Shown here one piece after another: positions 25,818-35,519 of a DNA stretch of 64,000 nt. The notes below the pieces were generated by a model that saw only the letters and a list, made by a program, of their open reading frames with translations, was not told the origin of the DNA and made no database searches. Location: assembly GCF_029910655.1 (NCBI RefSeq), contig NZ_CP123897.1, positions 3,709,547-3,773,546 of the forward strand. The letters run 5' to 3'. The position numbers were made by a program, and so were the translations under genes. The number at the start of each line of letters is the position of its first letter. The first letter of the stretch is position 1. The stretch is from Methylomonas sp. UP202 (GTDB lineage Bacteria > Pseudomonadota > Gammaproteobacteria > Methylococcales > Methylomonadaceae).

Positions 25818-26972
25818 CTAAGCGCCGGCCTTCAGCATTTCCCAGGCCAGCGTCGCCATGTTCGCGGAACCACCGCCCTCGCCCAGCGCCTGCTTGACCG
25901 AGCGCAAGTCGGCGATTTGATTTTCCCGATACGCACGGTCCGCCAACAAACGTTCTACTTCGGCCGCTAGATTGTCCGGCGTCAAGTCATCCTGAATCAG
26001 TTCCTTGACGATGGCTCGTCCGGCGATGATGTTCGGCAAGCCAATGAACGGAATTCTGACCAAGCGCTTGCCCAGCCAATAACTGAACGCGGCCAAGCGG
26101 TAAACAATCACCATCGGCACCGTTAGCAACGCGATTTCCAAGGATGCGGTGCCCGACGTGGTCATCACCGCGTCGCAGCATTGAATCGCATCATAAGTTT
26201 GATGTTTTACCACATGGACCGTGACACCGGCGTGACTTAGCGCGGATTGGATTTGCTCGTCATCCACGCTATCGGCCTGCGGCAACAGAAATTGCGGTTT
26301 AGGTGCGCGACGGGCCAGTATGGCGGCCGCCTCCAGCATCACCGGCAGCATGCGCTTAATTTCATTGCTTCGACTACCGGGCAGGATACCGATCACCGGC
26401 CGCAGAGGGTCCAGATCGAACCGGCTGAAATCTTCGTCGCGGCCGTATAGCGGTTTTACTTTATCGACCGACGGATGGCCGACATAGCGGACTGGGACGC
26501 CTTCGTCCTGATAATAACGGGTTTCGAACGGAAAAATTACCGCCATCATGTCGATGGCTTTGCCGTAGGTCTTCACCCTACCCGGCCGCCAGGCCCACAC
26601 TTGCGGACTGACGTAAAACAACACCTTAACGCCCAGCCGCTTGGCGAATTGGGCCAGCTTCAGGTTGAATTCCTTGTAATCGACGCACACCAGCAAATCC
26701 GGCTTTTCGGCGACAACCAAGGCCTTCATGATCTTGAGCGCCCGGCGGATTTCCCGATAGTGTTTGAGGACTTCGACCAGACCGATCACGCCGATACCGG
26801 ACGAGTCGTAGCGGATGTCGATGCCGGCCTCGCGCATCGCGCTGCCCCCCATGCCCAGGCCGCGAACTCCCGAATCTGTGGCGCGCATTGCCTGATACAT
26901 GTGGGCGGCGTGCCGGTCGCCGGAGGATTCGCCGGCGCTGAACAGCACCGTGTATGCTGGTCGCTTAGTCAT
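25818..26972 (-). CDS. lpxB: Lipid-A-disaccharide synthase
   Basis: The 384-residue protein is a GT19 enzyme joining UDP-2,3-diacyl-glucosamine and lipid X at the inner membrane. Characteristic parts are FSAGESSGDRHAAHMYQAM at the N-terminus, LVCVDYKEFNLKLA, FYVSPQVWAWRPGR near residue 120, GILPGSRSNEIKRM near 205 and TTSGTASLEIAL near 270. Length and motifs are complete. It follows gnnA and gnnB candidates, the arrangement expected if the disaccharide backbone contains 3-amino sugar units with amide-linked acyl chains. Confidence 0.96.
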   Translation of the reverse strand: MTKRPAYTVLFSAGESSGDRHAAHMYQAMRATDSGVRGLGMGGSAMREAGIDIRYDSSGIGVIGLVEVLKHYREIRRALKIMKALVVAEKPDLLVCVDYKEFNLKLAQFAKRLGVKVLFYVSPQVWAWRPGRVKTYGKAIDMMAVIFPFETRYYQDEGVPVRYVGHPSVDKVKPLYGRDEDFSRFDLDPLRPVIGILPGSRSNEIKRMLPVMLEAAAILARRAPKPQFLLPQADSVDDEQIQSALSHAGVTVHVVKHQTYDAIQCCDAVMTTSGTASLEIALLTVPMVIVYRLAAFSYWLGKRLVRIPFIGLPNIIAGRAIVKELIQDDLTPDNLAAEVERLLADRAYRENQIADLRSVKQALGEGGGSANMATLAWEMLKAGA

Positions 26973-26984
26973 TTGTGAGTGGCT

Positions 26985-27011
26985 GGTGGGCTGCGTTGTA
27001 CTTAGCCCACC
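26985..27011. repeat. Hairpin repeat between gnnB and lpxB
   Basis: GGTGGGCT (26985-26992) and AGCCCACC (27004-27011) form a perfect 8-bp stem with an 11-base loop in the only gap of the gnnA-gnnB-lpxB run. It resembles dispersed GGTGGGCT/AGCCCACC repeats and may reduce read-through or protect the upstream mRNA end. Confidence 0.55.
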
Positions 27012-27025
27012 CTACATCTTGGATA

Positions 27026-28123
27026 TTAAGCTTGGAAGACGCCGCGAATCGCATCGGCGATTTCAACGACGGTGTCGTCGGCCAAATTGGAGCAAATCGG
27101 CAGCGAGAAGCATTCGGCGGCCACGGCCTCGGTCACCGGCAACGACAGCCCAGCGCAATCGTCCTTGAACACGTTTTGCTTGTGCAAGGGCACCGGATAG
27201 TAAATCGCACTGGAGATTTGCCGGTCGTGCAAAGCCTTCATCACCTCGTCGCGACGCTCGCACAACAACGTATATTGATGATAGACATGCACGCCGACGC
27301 CGTCCTCGAATGGCGTCGTCATCGGCAGATCGACCAGCAATTTGGAATACAAATGCGCGGCGTGCCGACGAGCCGAGTTGTACTGATCGATACGCTTGAG
27401 CTTGGCGCGCAACACGACCGCTTGCAATTCATCCAGGCGGCTGTTGTAGCCGACTACGTCGTGGTAATAACGGACTTCGGAGCCGTGGTTGCGGAACTGC
27501 TTGATCTTGGCGGCGGCTTCGTCTGATGACGTCGTCACCAGCCCGCCGTCGCCGAAGCAGCCCAGGTTTTTGCTGGGAAAGAAGCTGAAACCGGCCGCGT
27601 CGCCGTAACTGCCGGTCTGACGATTGGCGACGGTCGCGCCGAAAGACTGGGCGCAGTCCTCGATCAACTTCAGACCGTGTTTATCGCAAATAGCCCGGAT
27701 CGCCGGCAGATCGGCCGGTTGACCGAACAAATGCACCGGCATCACCGCCTTGGTTTTCGGAGTGATGGCACGCTTGATATTATCCGGCGTGATGTTGAAG
27801 GTGCCGGGATCGATATCGACAAATACCGGCGTCGCACCGACATATTTGATGGCCTCGGCGGTGGCGATGAAGGTGAACGCGCTGGTAATCACTTCGTCGC
27901 CCGGCGCGATGCCGTGCGCCAACAAGGCCAGATGCAGCGCATCGGTGCCGGAAGCGCAGCCGATGGCATGCTTGACGCCCAAATAGTCGGCGGCTTCTTT
28001 TTCGAACGCTTGCACGTTGGGGCCGAGGATGAACGAGCAACTGTCGATCGTCGCGGCGATGCCGGCTTCGATTTCGTCTTTGATGTCGGCGAACTGCGCC
28101 TTCAGGTTGACCATCGGAATCAT
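27026..28123 (-). CDS. gnnB: DegT/DnrJ/EryC1-type sugar aminotransferase, GnnB candidate
   Basis: The 365-residue PLP enzyme shows GCASGTDALHLALLA near 55, IEDCAQSFGA near 155 and the lysine motif FSFFPSKNLGCFGDGG near 178-193. In Acidithiobacillus GnnB transaminates the 3-keto sugar made by GnnA to give UDP-GlcNAc3N, which lipid A enzymes use in place of UDP-GlcNAc. The gene lies 10 bases after a Gfo/Idh oxidoreductase and just before lpxB, matching that pathway. WbpE-type O-antigen aminotransferases are the alternative, but lpxB linkage favours GnnB. Confidence 0.8.
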   Translation of the reverse strand: MIPMVNLKAQFADIKDEIEAGIAATIDSCSFILGPNVQAFEKEAADYLGVKHAIGCASGTDALHLALLAHGIAPGDEVITSAFTFIATAEAIKYVGATPVFVDIDPGTFNITPDNIKRAITPKTKAVMPVHLFGQPADLPAIRAICDKHGLKLIEDCAQSFGATVANRQTGSYGDAAGFSFFPSKNLGCFGDGGLVTTSSDEAAAKIKQFRNHGSEVRYYHDVVGYNSRLDELQAVVLRAKLKRIDQYNSARRHAAHLYSKLLVDLPMTTPFEDGVGVHVYHQYTLLCERRDEVMKALHDRQISSAIYYPVPLHKQNVFKDDCAGLSLPVTEAVAAECFSLPICSNLADDTVVEIADAIRGVFQA

Positions 28124-28133
28124 CGCAAGCCCT

Positions 28134-29072
28134 CTAGCGTTGAATTAAGAATTGACTGATTTCGATCGCCGTGGCCAGGGCCTTGCGGCCGGCTTCGCCC
28201 GGTACCAACGGGTTGTCGCCGGATTGCACGCAGGCGACGAAATGTTTGATTTCCTCCAGCAAGGCATCGCCGCTTTCGAACACCGACTCTTCGGTGACGA
28301 TTTCCGGAATGCCGGGAAACATTTCCTTGTCGCCGGTCTTATGCTTAATCAATACCCTATTTTGAAAATCCACCGAGATATAGGAACTGGGCCGGAACAT
28401 CCGCATCTTGCGCTCCATTTTCATGCTGATCCGGCTGGCGGTCACGTTGGCGACGCAACCGTTCTTGAAGGTGATGCGGGCATTGGCGATGTCGGTACCC
28501 TGGGTCAATACCGAAGTACCGCTGGCATCGATTTTCTCGATTTCGGAATCGACCAGGGCCAGGATGATGTCGATATCGTGGATCATCAAGTCCAACACGA
28601 CGCTGACGTCGTTGGCGCGCGGATTGAACGGCGACAAGCGGTGAGATTCGATGAACAGCGGCTTCTCTTCGAGTTTTTCCAGACCTCGCACCGCCGGATT
28701 GAAGCGCTCCAAATGTCCGACTTGCAAGATCACATGCTTGTCGCGGGCAATCGCGATCAGTTCGTCGGCTTCCTCGACCGTGACCGTAATCGGCTTCTCG
28801 ACCAGGACATGCGTGCCGGCATTCAAAAAATCCTTGGAAACCTGATGGTGCAGACTGGTCGGAACGACTATGCTGACCGCATCGACTTTACCCAGCAACG
28901 CCCGATAATCGGTGATGGCCTCGACCCCATGTTTTTCCGCCACCAACTGTGCCGCTTCGGGATTGATGTCGACGACCGCCACTAACTCGCAGTCTTTCAA
29001 CGACGCGTATTTTTCCGCATGAAATTTCCCTAAATATCCCGCACCGATCACGGCACACTTCAGTTTACTCAT
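28134..29072 (-). CDS. gnnA: Gfo/Idh/MocA sugar oxidoreductase, GnnA candidate
   Basis: The 312-residue protein has the NAD-binding AVIGAGYLGKFHAEKYAS at the N-terminus, LVEKPITV near 95 and a catalytic VLDLMIHDIDIILALV near 165, where His and Asp are kept. GnnA oxidises the 3-hydroxyl of UDP-GlcNAc with NAD. The ATG at 29072 is used because an upstream GTG at 29084 adds only MWLS with no ribosome site. Adjacency to the aminotransferase and lpxB supports a lipid A role over an O-antigen role (WbpB-like). The 168 bases before it, up to kdsB, carry no gene and may hold its promoter. Confidence 0.8.
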   Translation of the reverse strand: MSKLKCAVIGAGYLGKFHAEKYASLKDCELVAVVDINPEAAQLVAEKHGVEAITDYRALLGKVDAVSIVVPTSLHHQVSKDFLNAGTHVLVEKPITVTVEEADELIAIARDKHVILQVGHLERFNPAVRGLEKLEEKPLFIESHRLSPFNPRANDVSVVLDLMIHDIDIILALVDSEIEKIDASGTSVLTQGTDIANARITFKNGCVANVTASRISMKMERKMRMFRPSSYISVDFQNRVLIKHKTGDKEMFPGIPEIVTEESVFESGDALLEEIKHFVACVQSGDNPLVPGEAGRKALATAIEISQFLIQR

Positions 29073-29240
29073 AGACAACCACACGTTAATTGCAACTTCC
29101 CGGCCACGATTCCGGCGGCAGGCATAAAGCCGTGTATTGTACCATTAGAATTAGGCTTGAATCAGCCAAGCTGTCGACCGCGGGACCCGAGCGGAATCGC
29201 GGCGATACACGCCCAGCGATGCAAGGTGAAACCACTTGAT

Positions 29241-30005
29241 CTAAGCCCGCGCCAGTCGTGCCGCAACCCGCCGCAAATCCTCCTCGGTATCGACACCGGC
29301 TTCCGGGATCTGGTCGACGATCTTGACCAAGACTTTCTCGCCGTGCCAGAGAATGCGCAACTGCTCCAGCGCCTCGACACTTTCGAGCGGCGATGGGCTC
29401 CAACCGCAATAGCGCTTTAAAAATCCGACCGTGTAGGCGTAAAGGCCGATGTGGCGCAAATAAGGCATGTTTAATCCGGCGGTGTCGCGGCAATCCGGGA
29501 AATTGGCGCGATGCCAGGGTATCGGCGCCCTGCTGAAATACAGCGCGTAACCGTGTTGATCGAGCACCACTTTGACTGCGTTCGGATTGAAGATCTCGTC
29601 CGCATCTTCGATTTTCGCGGCCAGCGTGGCGATACCGGCTTGTTTTTGTCTGGCCAAGGCTTCGGCCGCGTCGCGGATACAGGCCGGCGGTATCAAGGGC
29701 TCGTCGCCCTGCAGATTCACGACGATGTCGCCGTCCCGCCAGCCGAGCTTTTCCGCCACTTCGGCGATGCGTTCGGTGCCGGATTGATGATTAGGATCGG
29801 TCATCACGGTTTGTATTCCCAGCGCGGACACCGTATCGAATATTCGGCTATCGTCGGTGGCGACGACGACTTGCTCGGCATCGGCTTCCAGCGCCCGCTC
29901 GCAAACATGGGCGATCATCGGTTTGCCGGCGATGTCCAGCAACGGTTTACCAGGCAAACGGGTGGACGCGTAACGCGCCGGAATCACCACTTTGAACGCG
30001 GTCAT
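29241..30005 (-). CDS. kdsB: 3-deoxy-manno-octulosonate cytidylyltransferase
   Basis: The 254-residue enzyme activates Kdo as CMP-Kdo for attachment to lipid A. It has the nucleotidyltransferase start [20 protein letters not shown], then [23 protein letters not shown] near 98 and [10 protein letters not shown] near 160, all diagnostic of KdsB. Its start overlaps the end of the Trm112 gene by 4 bases. It closes the exbB-exbD-lpxK-Trm112-kdsB run that is conserved in many Gammaproteobacteria. Confidence 0.97.
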   Translation of the reverse strand: MTAFKVVIPARYASTRLPGKPLLDIAGKPMIAHVCERALEADAEQVVVATDDSRIFDTVSALGIQTVMTDPNHQSGTERIAEVAEKLGWRDGDIVVNLQGDEPLIPPACIRDAAEALARQKQAGIATLAAKIEDADEIFNPNAVKVVLDQHGYALYFSRAPIPWHRANFPDCRDTAGLNMPYLRHIGLYAYTVGFLKRYCGWSPSPLESVEALEQLRILWHGEKVLVKIVDQIPEAGVDTEEDLRRVAARLARA

Positions 30006-30193
30006 TTGCGCAAGGCTTCCGCTTCTTCGAAACTCAGTTCGCGAGCATCGTCTTCCAACATCACCGGAATACCGTCGCGGATCGGGAAGGCCAGTTTGTC
30101 GGCCTTGCAGATCAATTCCTGGTTGTCCTTGTCGTAGATCAGCGAACTTTTGCAGATCGGGCAGGCCAAGATCTCGAGCAATTTTTTATCCAT
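30002..30193 (-). CDS. Trm112 family zinc-ribbon-like protein (YcaR)
   Basis: The 63-residue protein reads [18 protein letters not shown], with the CPIC pair and the family ending [17 protein letters not shown]. Trm112-type proteins stabilise methyltransferases in eukaryotes and archaea. The bacterial version, found between lpxK and kdsB, has no firm role. It overlaps lpxK by 8 bases and kdsB by 4, so it is translationally coupled with both. The usual second cysteine pair is reduced to one Cys (LICKAD). Confidence 0.93.
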   Translation of the reverse strand: MDKKLLEILACPICKSSLIYDKDNQELICKADKLAFPIRDGIPVMLEDDARELSFEEAEALRK

Positions 30194-31187
30194 GGGCTTT
30201 ATCTTTCAGTAGTGTGAGCAATTGTTGAGAGAACGCCTCCGGCAATTCGGCGGCGATCGGCAGATACCAGAAATTCGGCCGAGCAAGGTAGCGGCATTTA
30301 ACCGCATCTTTCTCGGTCATGATTAGCGGTGTGCCATCGTCGCCACCCAGATCGGCGGCGGTATAGATATGGTGATCGGGAAACGCCGTGCCGGAACACC
30401 GCAAACCGGCCTCCGCCAGCTGCCGGAAAAAACGTTGGGGATTGCCGATTCCAGCAATCGCCCGGCAATCCAGGCCGGCAAACTCAGCCAGCGGCCGGCG
30501 CTCGCCGGACTGCAAATTGATCAACGTATCGCCCCGGCATTGCATGGCAATTTCGCGTTCCAACAGCTCGTTACCGCCGTTGACGACGACCAAATCCACC
30601 TGCTTAACACGTTCCGGCGGCTCGCGTAGCGGCCCGACCGGCAGGCAATAGCCGTTGCCGAAACGCCGCTGACCGTCGATCACGACGATTTCGATGTCGC
30701 GTGCCAACGCATAATGTTGCAGGCCGTCATCGGACACCAGCACGTCGCAGGCTTGTTTGGACAGCAACTCGCGGCCGGCGGCCGGTCGGTCGGCGCCAAC
30801 CACCACCGGACAGGCGCAACGCGCCGCCAACAGCACCGCTTCGTCGCCAACCTGGGCCGGATCGCTGGCGGGGGTGACCCAGCGCGGCTTCTCGTCCTTC
30901 GCGCCGCCGTAGCCACGACTAATCACGCCGGGCCGATAGCCTTGGCTTTTCAGCCATTCGACAACGTACACCACCAATGGCGTTTTGCCGGTACCGCCGA
31001 CGGTGATGTTGCCGACCACGATAACCGGCACCGGTAACTTTATCGTCTTCCAAATGCCGACCCGGTAAAGCCAGCGCCGCAGCCGTATCGCATCGACATA
31101 AAACATCGACCAAGGCATCAGCCAGGCGGACAAATACATTTCCTTGTACCAGGCGTCCTCGAACCAACGGATCAGGCGGGCTTTCAT
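30186..31187 (-). CDS. lpxK: Tetraacyldisaccharide 4'-kinase
   Basis: The 333-residue inner-membrane enzyme phosphorylates the lipid A precursor. The P-loop [15 protein letters not shown] is near residue 57, followed by GVISRGYGG and the [17 protein letters not shown] block near 150, both typical of LpxK. The hydrophobic, amphipathic N-terminus ([15 protein letters not shown]) fits its membrane attachment. It overlaps exbD by 4 bases and Trm112 by 8. Confidence 0.97.
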   Translation of the reverse strand: MKARLIRWFEDAWYKEMYLSAWLMPWSMFYVDAIRLRRWLYRVGIWKTIKLPVPVIVVGNITVGGTGKTPLVVYVVEWLKSQGYRPGVISRGYGGAKDEKPRWVTPASDPAQVGDEAVLLAARCACPVVVGADRPAAGRELLSKQACDVLVSDDGLQHYALARDIEIVVIDGQRRFGNGYCLPVGPLREPPERVKQVDLVVVNGGNELLEREIAMQCRGDTLINLQSGERRPLAEFAGLDCRAIAGIGNPQRFFRQLAEAGLRCSGTAFPDHHIYTAADLGGDDGTPLIMTEKDAVKCRYLARPNFWYLPIAAELPEAFSQQLLTLLKDKAHG

Positions 31188-31618
31188 CGCGGCTCCGGCT
31201 TATTCACGGCGAAGGTAATATGATGAAAACCCAGTTGATTGGCGACATCCAGCGCGCCGACGACGGCCTGGTGCGGCGCCTTGCCGTCGGCGCTGATAAT
31301 GAACGGTAACAAACGGGTTTCGCCGGCCAGTTTCGCAAGTTCGGCCCGCAAACCTTCCGGAGTTTGGTTGACCAGTTCGTGGAACTGGTTATCGTCGCCG
31401 GCCAGCGCGTAAACGCCCTTGGCGTCCACGTAAAGATTGATTTCCTTACCTCGCGGCTGAGTGTCGTTGCCCTGGGCTTCGGGCAGATTGATCTTCAGTT
31501 CGGAATGATGCCGAAACGTGGTCGCCACCATGAAGAAAAACAGCAGCACCAGCAACACGTCGATCATCGGGATCAAACCGATATCGACCGGCGCCCGGCG
31601 CTTGCGGCGAAAGTCCAT
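31184..31618 (-). CDS. exbD: ExbD/TolR-family transport energiser subunit
   Basis: The 144-residue protein has one N-terminal transmembrane helix with the proton-path Asp in LIPMIDVLLVLLFFFMVATTF and a periplasmic domain beginning near residue 45. ExbD works with ExbB to turn proton motive force into mechanical work on TonB or other partners. In this lpxK-linked operon the partner is not TonB, since none is nearby, and a role in lipid transport has been suggested for such pairs. It overlaps exbB by one base. Confidence 0.93.
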   Translation of the reverse strand: MDFRRKRRAPVDIGLIPMIDVLLVLLFFFMVATTFRHHSELKINLPEAQGNDTQPRGKEINLYVDAKGVYALAGDDNQFHELVNQTPEGLRAELAKLAGETRLLPFIISADGKAPHQAVVGALDVANQLGFHHITFAVNKPEPR

Positions 31619-32232
31619 CAGACTTCCTCCCGCGCGCCCTGCATGATGTCGATCAAACGCAACGACTCCTCTTCCATCCGCACCACGTGGTCGTCGACCA
31701 AACGCTCGAAATAGCGATGAAAGAACAGACTGGGAATCGCCACCGTCAAGCCGGAAGCGGTACAGATCAAGGCTTCGGAGATGCCGCCGCTCAGCACCGC
31801 CGGGTCGCCCATACCGCCGACCGCGATGTCGGAAAACACCCGAATGATGCCGTCCACGGTACCGAGCAGGCCCAACAGCGGCGTAATCGATGCGATACTA
31901 CCCAGCGCGTTCAAATAGCGCTCCAGTTCGTGAGCGACCTGGCGGCCGACTTCCTCGATGCTGGACTTCATGATTTCCCGGCCATGCTTACGATTGACCA
32001 AGCCGGCCGCCAGTATCCGCCCGAGCGGCGAGCTGAGTTTGATCCGGCGGATCGCCGCCTCGTCCAACTTGTGCTCGCGGTGTAACTGCCAAATGTAAGG
32101 CACCAGATCGACCGGCAAAATCCGTTTGCGTCGTAGCGACCAAAACCGCTCGCCGATAATCGCCATCGCGACGATGGAACATAAAATGATGGGCGCCATC
32201 ATCCAGCCGCCGTTTCTGATTACCTCGAACAC
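31618..32232 (-). CDS. exbB: ExbB/TolQ-family proton channel
   Basis: The 204-residue protein has three transmembrane segments: MMAPIILCSIVAMAIIGERFW near the start, then LNALGSIASITPLLGLLGTVDGI, and ALICTASGLTVAIPSLFFHR. These are the MotA/TolQ/ExbB signatures. The GTG at 32232 is taken as start because GAGGAAA lies 10 bases upstream and the product then begins VFEVIRNGGW, the family norm. The longer frame to 32298 would overlap the MFS gene's end. Confidence 0.92.
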   Translation of the reverse strand: MFEVIRNGGWMMAPIILCSIVAMAIIGERFWSLRRKRILPVDLVPYIWQLHREHKLDEAAIRRIKLSSPLGRILAAGLVNRKHGREIMKSSIEEVGRQVAHELERYLNALGSIASITPLLGLLGTVDGIIRVFSDIAVGGMGDPAVLSGGISEALICTASGLTVAIPSLFFHRYFERLVDDHVVRMEEESLRLIDIMQGAREEV

Positions 32233-32266
32233 TCTTTCGTTTCCTCGTAGTGACTTCGGACAAATT

Positions 32267-33424
32267 TTAACCGATTCGCGGCCGGCTTTCCCGAGCAACG
32301 CCCAGATAAGCCGCCAGCAAGGCCAGACAGCAGATCAGCGCGGCGATGATGTAAACCAGACGCCCGCCCAGCAACGCCCAGAAGTAACCGCTGTACAAAC
32401 TACCCAACATGCCGCCGACTCCGAAACTGACACTGCTGTACAAGGCCTGCCCCTTGGCCTGATGGGTTTCGCCGAAATATTGAAATAGCAACTGCATCGC
32501 CACGACATGGGCCACGCCGAAGGTCGCGGCATGCAACAGTTGCGCGACAACGGTCAGCGCCAGCGAGTCGACCGCGTCGGCAATCAGCATCCAGCGCACC
32601 ACGCTCAGTACGATGGACGCCAGCAACAGGCCGCGTGGTCCTATCCATTTCAGCAAGGGCCGCATCGCGACGAAGATTAACACTTCGGCGGCGACGCCGG
32701 ACGCCCACAGCAGACCGGTCGCGCTGGCCGAATAACCGTGTTGCTGCAAATACACGGAATAGAATACGTAATACGGCCCGTGCGCGGCCTGCAGCAACAG
32801 ATAGACCAGCAAAAATGCCAACACCTCCGGCCGGCGCAGCACCCTCCACAAACCGGCATCGCCGCCGCGACTCGCGTGACGCGGCGCCGCTTCCGGCGTG
32901 ATCAGCGCGGTCAACCAATTCAGAATCATCAAGCCGGCAATGATGAGCGGCAAATAAGCGATGCTGAAAGCGTCGACAAAGCGGCCTATGCCCAACACTG
33001 CCGTGATGAACCCGATCGACCCCCACAGCCGAATCCGGCTGTAACGTTGCGGCTCGGCTTTCAAATGAAACAAGGTCGCGGCTTCGAACTGCGGCAGTGT
33101 CGCGTTCCAAAAAAAACTGAACAATATCGTGACCGCCGCATACCAACGAAAGTCGCTACGATAGGCAAACGCCGCGAAACTGACTACCGCCAGCAGCGAG
33201 GTCAGCCGAATCAGGCCCAGATTGCGGCCGGTTTTGTCGGCCAACCAGCCCCAGCAATTGGGCGCGACGATCTTGGTCGCGACCATCAGCGCGGTCAGCT
33301 CGCCGATCTGATCGGCGGCAAACCCGACCTGCCGCAAATACAGACTCCAGAACGGCAGGAACGAACCCAGCGTCGCGAAATAAAAGAAGTAAAAGCTCGA
33401 TAAACGCCAGTAAGGAACGGGCAT
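32267..33424 (-). CDS. MFS transporter, HcaT/PPP-like
   Basis: The 385-residue protein has 12 hydrophobic segments and the start YWRLSSFYFFYFATLGSFLPFWSLYL, typical of the MFS_1-like family with HcaT (phenylpropionate) as named member. GWLADKTGRNLGLIRL in the loop between helices 2 and 3 is the MFS motif A region. The substrate is unknown. Its ATG follows aroC directly (33424/33425), so it is probably read with aroC and prmB. Confidence 0.85.
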   Translation of the reverse strand: MPVPYWRLSSFYFFYFATLGSFLPFWSLYLRQVGFAADQIGELTALMVATKIVAPNCWGWLADKTGRNLGLIRLTSLLAVVSFAAFAYRSDFRWYAAVTILFSFFWNATLPQFEAATLFHLKAEPQRYSRIRLWGSIGFITAVLGIGRFVDAFSIAYLPLIIAGLMILNWLTALITPEAAPRHASRGGDAGLWRVLRRPEVLAFLLVYLLLQAAHGPYYVFYSVYLQQHGYSASATGLLWASGVAAEVLIFVAMRPLLKWIGPRGLLLASIVLSVVRWMLIADAVDSLALTVVAQLLHAATFGVAHVVAMQLLFQYFGETHQAKGQALYSSVSFGVGGMLGSLYSGYFWALLGGRLVYIIAALICCLALLAAYLGVARESRPRIG

Positions 33425-34513
33425 TTAACGTAGGATCGGCAATCCGCAATCGACGTGCAGGTTTTGAGCGCGGTGGCGCAACAGATGATCCATCAGCACC
33501 AGTGCCACCATCGCCTCGGCGATCGGCGTGGCTCGAATACCGACGCAAGGGTCGTGACGGCCTTCGGTAACCACCTCTATCGGCTCGCCCTTGCTATTGA
33601 TGCTACGGCCGGGCAAGCGCAGACTGGACGTCGGTTTCAACGCAATCCGCGCGACGATGTCCTGCCCGGTGGAAATGCCACCCAAGATGCCGCCGGCGTG
33701 GTTGCTCAAGAAACCGTCCGGGGTGATTTCGTCGCGAAATTGCGTGCCCTTGGTAGCGATGCACTCGAAGCCGTCGCCGATTTCCACGCCTTTCACGGCA
33801 TTGATACTCATCAGAGCATAAGCCAGTTCGGCATCCAGGCGGTCGAAAATCGGCTCGCCCAAGCCCGGCGGCACGTTGCTGGCGACGACCTCGATCTTGG
33901 CGCCGATGGATTCGCCTTCCTTGCGCAAGGCATCCATGTAACGCTCCATCTCGGCAACCTTACCGGCGTCGGGGCAGAAAAACGGGTTGTTCGGAATTTC
34001 CTGCCAATCGAAGGCTTCGATCTTGATCGGCCCCAATTGCGACAAATAACCGCGCACCTGCACGCCGTGCTGCTGCAGCAAATATTTCTTGGCGATCGCC
34101 CCGGCCGCGACCCGCATCGCGGTTTCCCGCGCCGACGAACGGCCGCCGCCGCGATAATCGCGAAAACCGTATTTATGGTGGTAGGTGTAATCGGCGTGGC
34201 CGGGTCGGAAACTGTCGGCGATTTTGCCGTAGTCCTTGGAACGCTGGTCGGTGTTCTCGATCAACAAGCCGATCGGACAGCCGGTGGTTTTGCCTTCGAA
34301 CACGCCGGACAGAATCCTGACCTCGTCGGCTTCGCGGCGCTGGGTGGTGTGGCGCGACGTGCCGGGCTTGCGGCGATCCAGATCGAATTGCAAATCGGCT
34401 TCGCAAAGTTCCAATCCCGGCGGGCAGCCGTCGACGATCGCGCCGAGAGCCGGGCCATGGCTTTCGCCGAAGGTGGTGACGGTAAACAGTTTACCTATGG
34501 TATTTCCGGACAT
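33425..34513 (-). CDS. aroC: Chorismate synthase
   Basis: The 362-residue FMN enzyme converts EPSP to chorismate, the last shared step to aromatic amino acids. Diagnostic parts are [20 protein letters not shown] at the N-terminus, [20 protein letters not shown] near 105 with [11 protein letters not shown], and [16 protein letters not shown] near 270. Length and motifs are complete. It starts 3 bases after prmB, an order common in Gammaproteobacteria. Confidence 0.97.
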   Translation of the reverse strand: MSGNTIGKLFTVTTFGESHGPALGAIVDGCPPGLELCEADLQFDLDRRKPGTSRHTTQRREADEVRILSGVFEGKTTGCPIGLLIENTDQRSKDYGKIADSFRPGHADYTYHHKYGFRDYRGGGRSSARETAMRVAAGAIAKKYLLQQHGVQVRGYLSQLGPIKIEAFDWQEIPNNPFFCPDAGKVAEMERYMDALRKEGESIGAKIEVVASNVPPGLGEPIFDRLDAELAYALMSINAVKGVEIGDGFECIATKGTQFRDEITPDGFLSNHAGGILGGISTGQDIVARIALKPTSSLRLPGRSINSKGEPIEVVTEGRHDPCVGIRATPIAEAMVALVLMDHLLRHRAQNLHVDCGLPILR

Positions 34514-34516
34514 GAT

Positions 34517-35467
34517 CTATAAAGCGCTAGCAAAAAGAGTGTGGTGGGCGGCGACTTGTTGGGCGGTCAACAGAAACACACCGTCGCCGCCGCGCTCGAA
34601 TTCCAGCCAATGGAAGGCCACGTTGGGAAACATCGCCTGCAAGGTCTCGGCGCTGCTGCCGACCTCGACGACCAAGATGCCCTGCTCCGCCAAATACTGG
34701 TTGGCGTCGGCCAGGATGCGAATCACCAGATCCAACCCGGTCTCGCCGCCCTTGAAACCCATGGCCGGCTCGGCGTGAAACTCGGCCGGCAGGCTTTGCC
34801 ACTCGGCCAACGCCACGTAAGGCGGGTTGCTGACGATGATGTCGTAAGGCTTGACCGGCAGTTGTTCGAACAGATCGGATTGGAAAAGCTCGACTTGTTC
34901 GGTTAACTCGTGTTTCTCGACGTTGATTTGAGCGACCGCCAACGCATCTTCCGACAAATCCAGCGCATCGATACGCGCTTCCGGAAAGGCGTAGCCGCAT
35001 GCGATCGCGATGCAGCCGCTACCGGTGCACAGGTCCAGCACATTGAACACCTCGGATTCGTCGACCCAGGGTTCGAAGCGCTCGGCGATCAATTCGGCGA
35101 TCGGCGAGCGCGGCACCAACACCCGCTCATCGACGTAAAACGACAAGCCGGCGAAAATCGCTTCATGGGTCAGGTAGGCCGAAGGCTTGCGCTCGACAAT
35201 GCGGCGCTCGATCAGATTTAAGACTTCCTGGCGCTCGGACATCGTCAACACGCTGTTCAGATAGGCCTCGGCCAAATCGTAGGGCTGATGCAAGGTATGC
35301 AATACGATGGCCGCCGCTTCGTCCAGCGGGGCCGCGGTGCCGTGCCCCAGAAAGATTCCATGCTCGGCGAAACGGCTGGCACCCCAGCGAATATAGTCTC
35401 TGATGGTGGTCAGGCTTGTGATAACATCCGGCGATGTTGGATTCATAGACGATTGGTGATTAAACAT
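34517..35467 (-). CDS. prmB: Ribosomal protein uL3 glutamine N5-methyltransferase
   Basis: The 316-residue SAM enzyme modifies Gln150 of ribosomal protein L3. It carries YVDERVLVPRSPIAELI before the methyltransferase fold, LDLCTGSGCIAIACG for SAM binding and the catalytic NPPYVALAEW. The fixed RSPI and NPPY contexts distinguish PrmB from the release-factor enzyme PrmC. The start may be Met1 (35467) or Met8 (35446); neither has a clear ribosome site. It is divergent from the HDOD gene with a 52-base gap. Confidence 0.94.
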   Translation of the reverse strand: MFNHQSSMNPTSPDVITSLTTIRDYIRWGASRFAEHGIFLGHGTAAPLDEAAAIVLHTLHQPYDLAEAYLNSVLTMSERQEVLNLIERRIVERKPSAYLTHEAIFAGLSFYVDERVLVPRSPIAELIAERFEPWVDESEVFNVLDLCTGSGCIAIACGYAFPEARIDALDLSEDALAVAQINVEKHELTEQVELFQSDLFEQLPVKPYDIIVSNPPYVALAEWQSLPAEFHAEPAMGFKGGETGLDLVIRILADANQYLAEQGILVVEVGSSAETLQAMFPNVAFHWLEFERGGDGVFLLTAQQVAAHHTLFASAL

Positions 35468-35519
35468 AAGCGGCGGATTTTAAACCAATCCCCCGTGCTT
35501 GTCCGAATTAAGCGACGCA

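Noticed and set aside
33455..34522. Plus-strand frame of 355 codons opposite aroC
   Set aside because: It is antisense to an intact chorismate synthase and shows no family motif.
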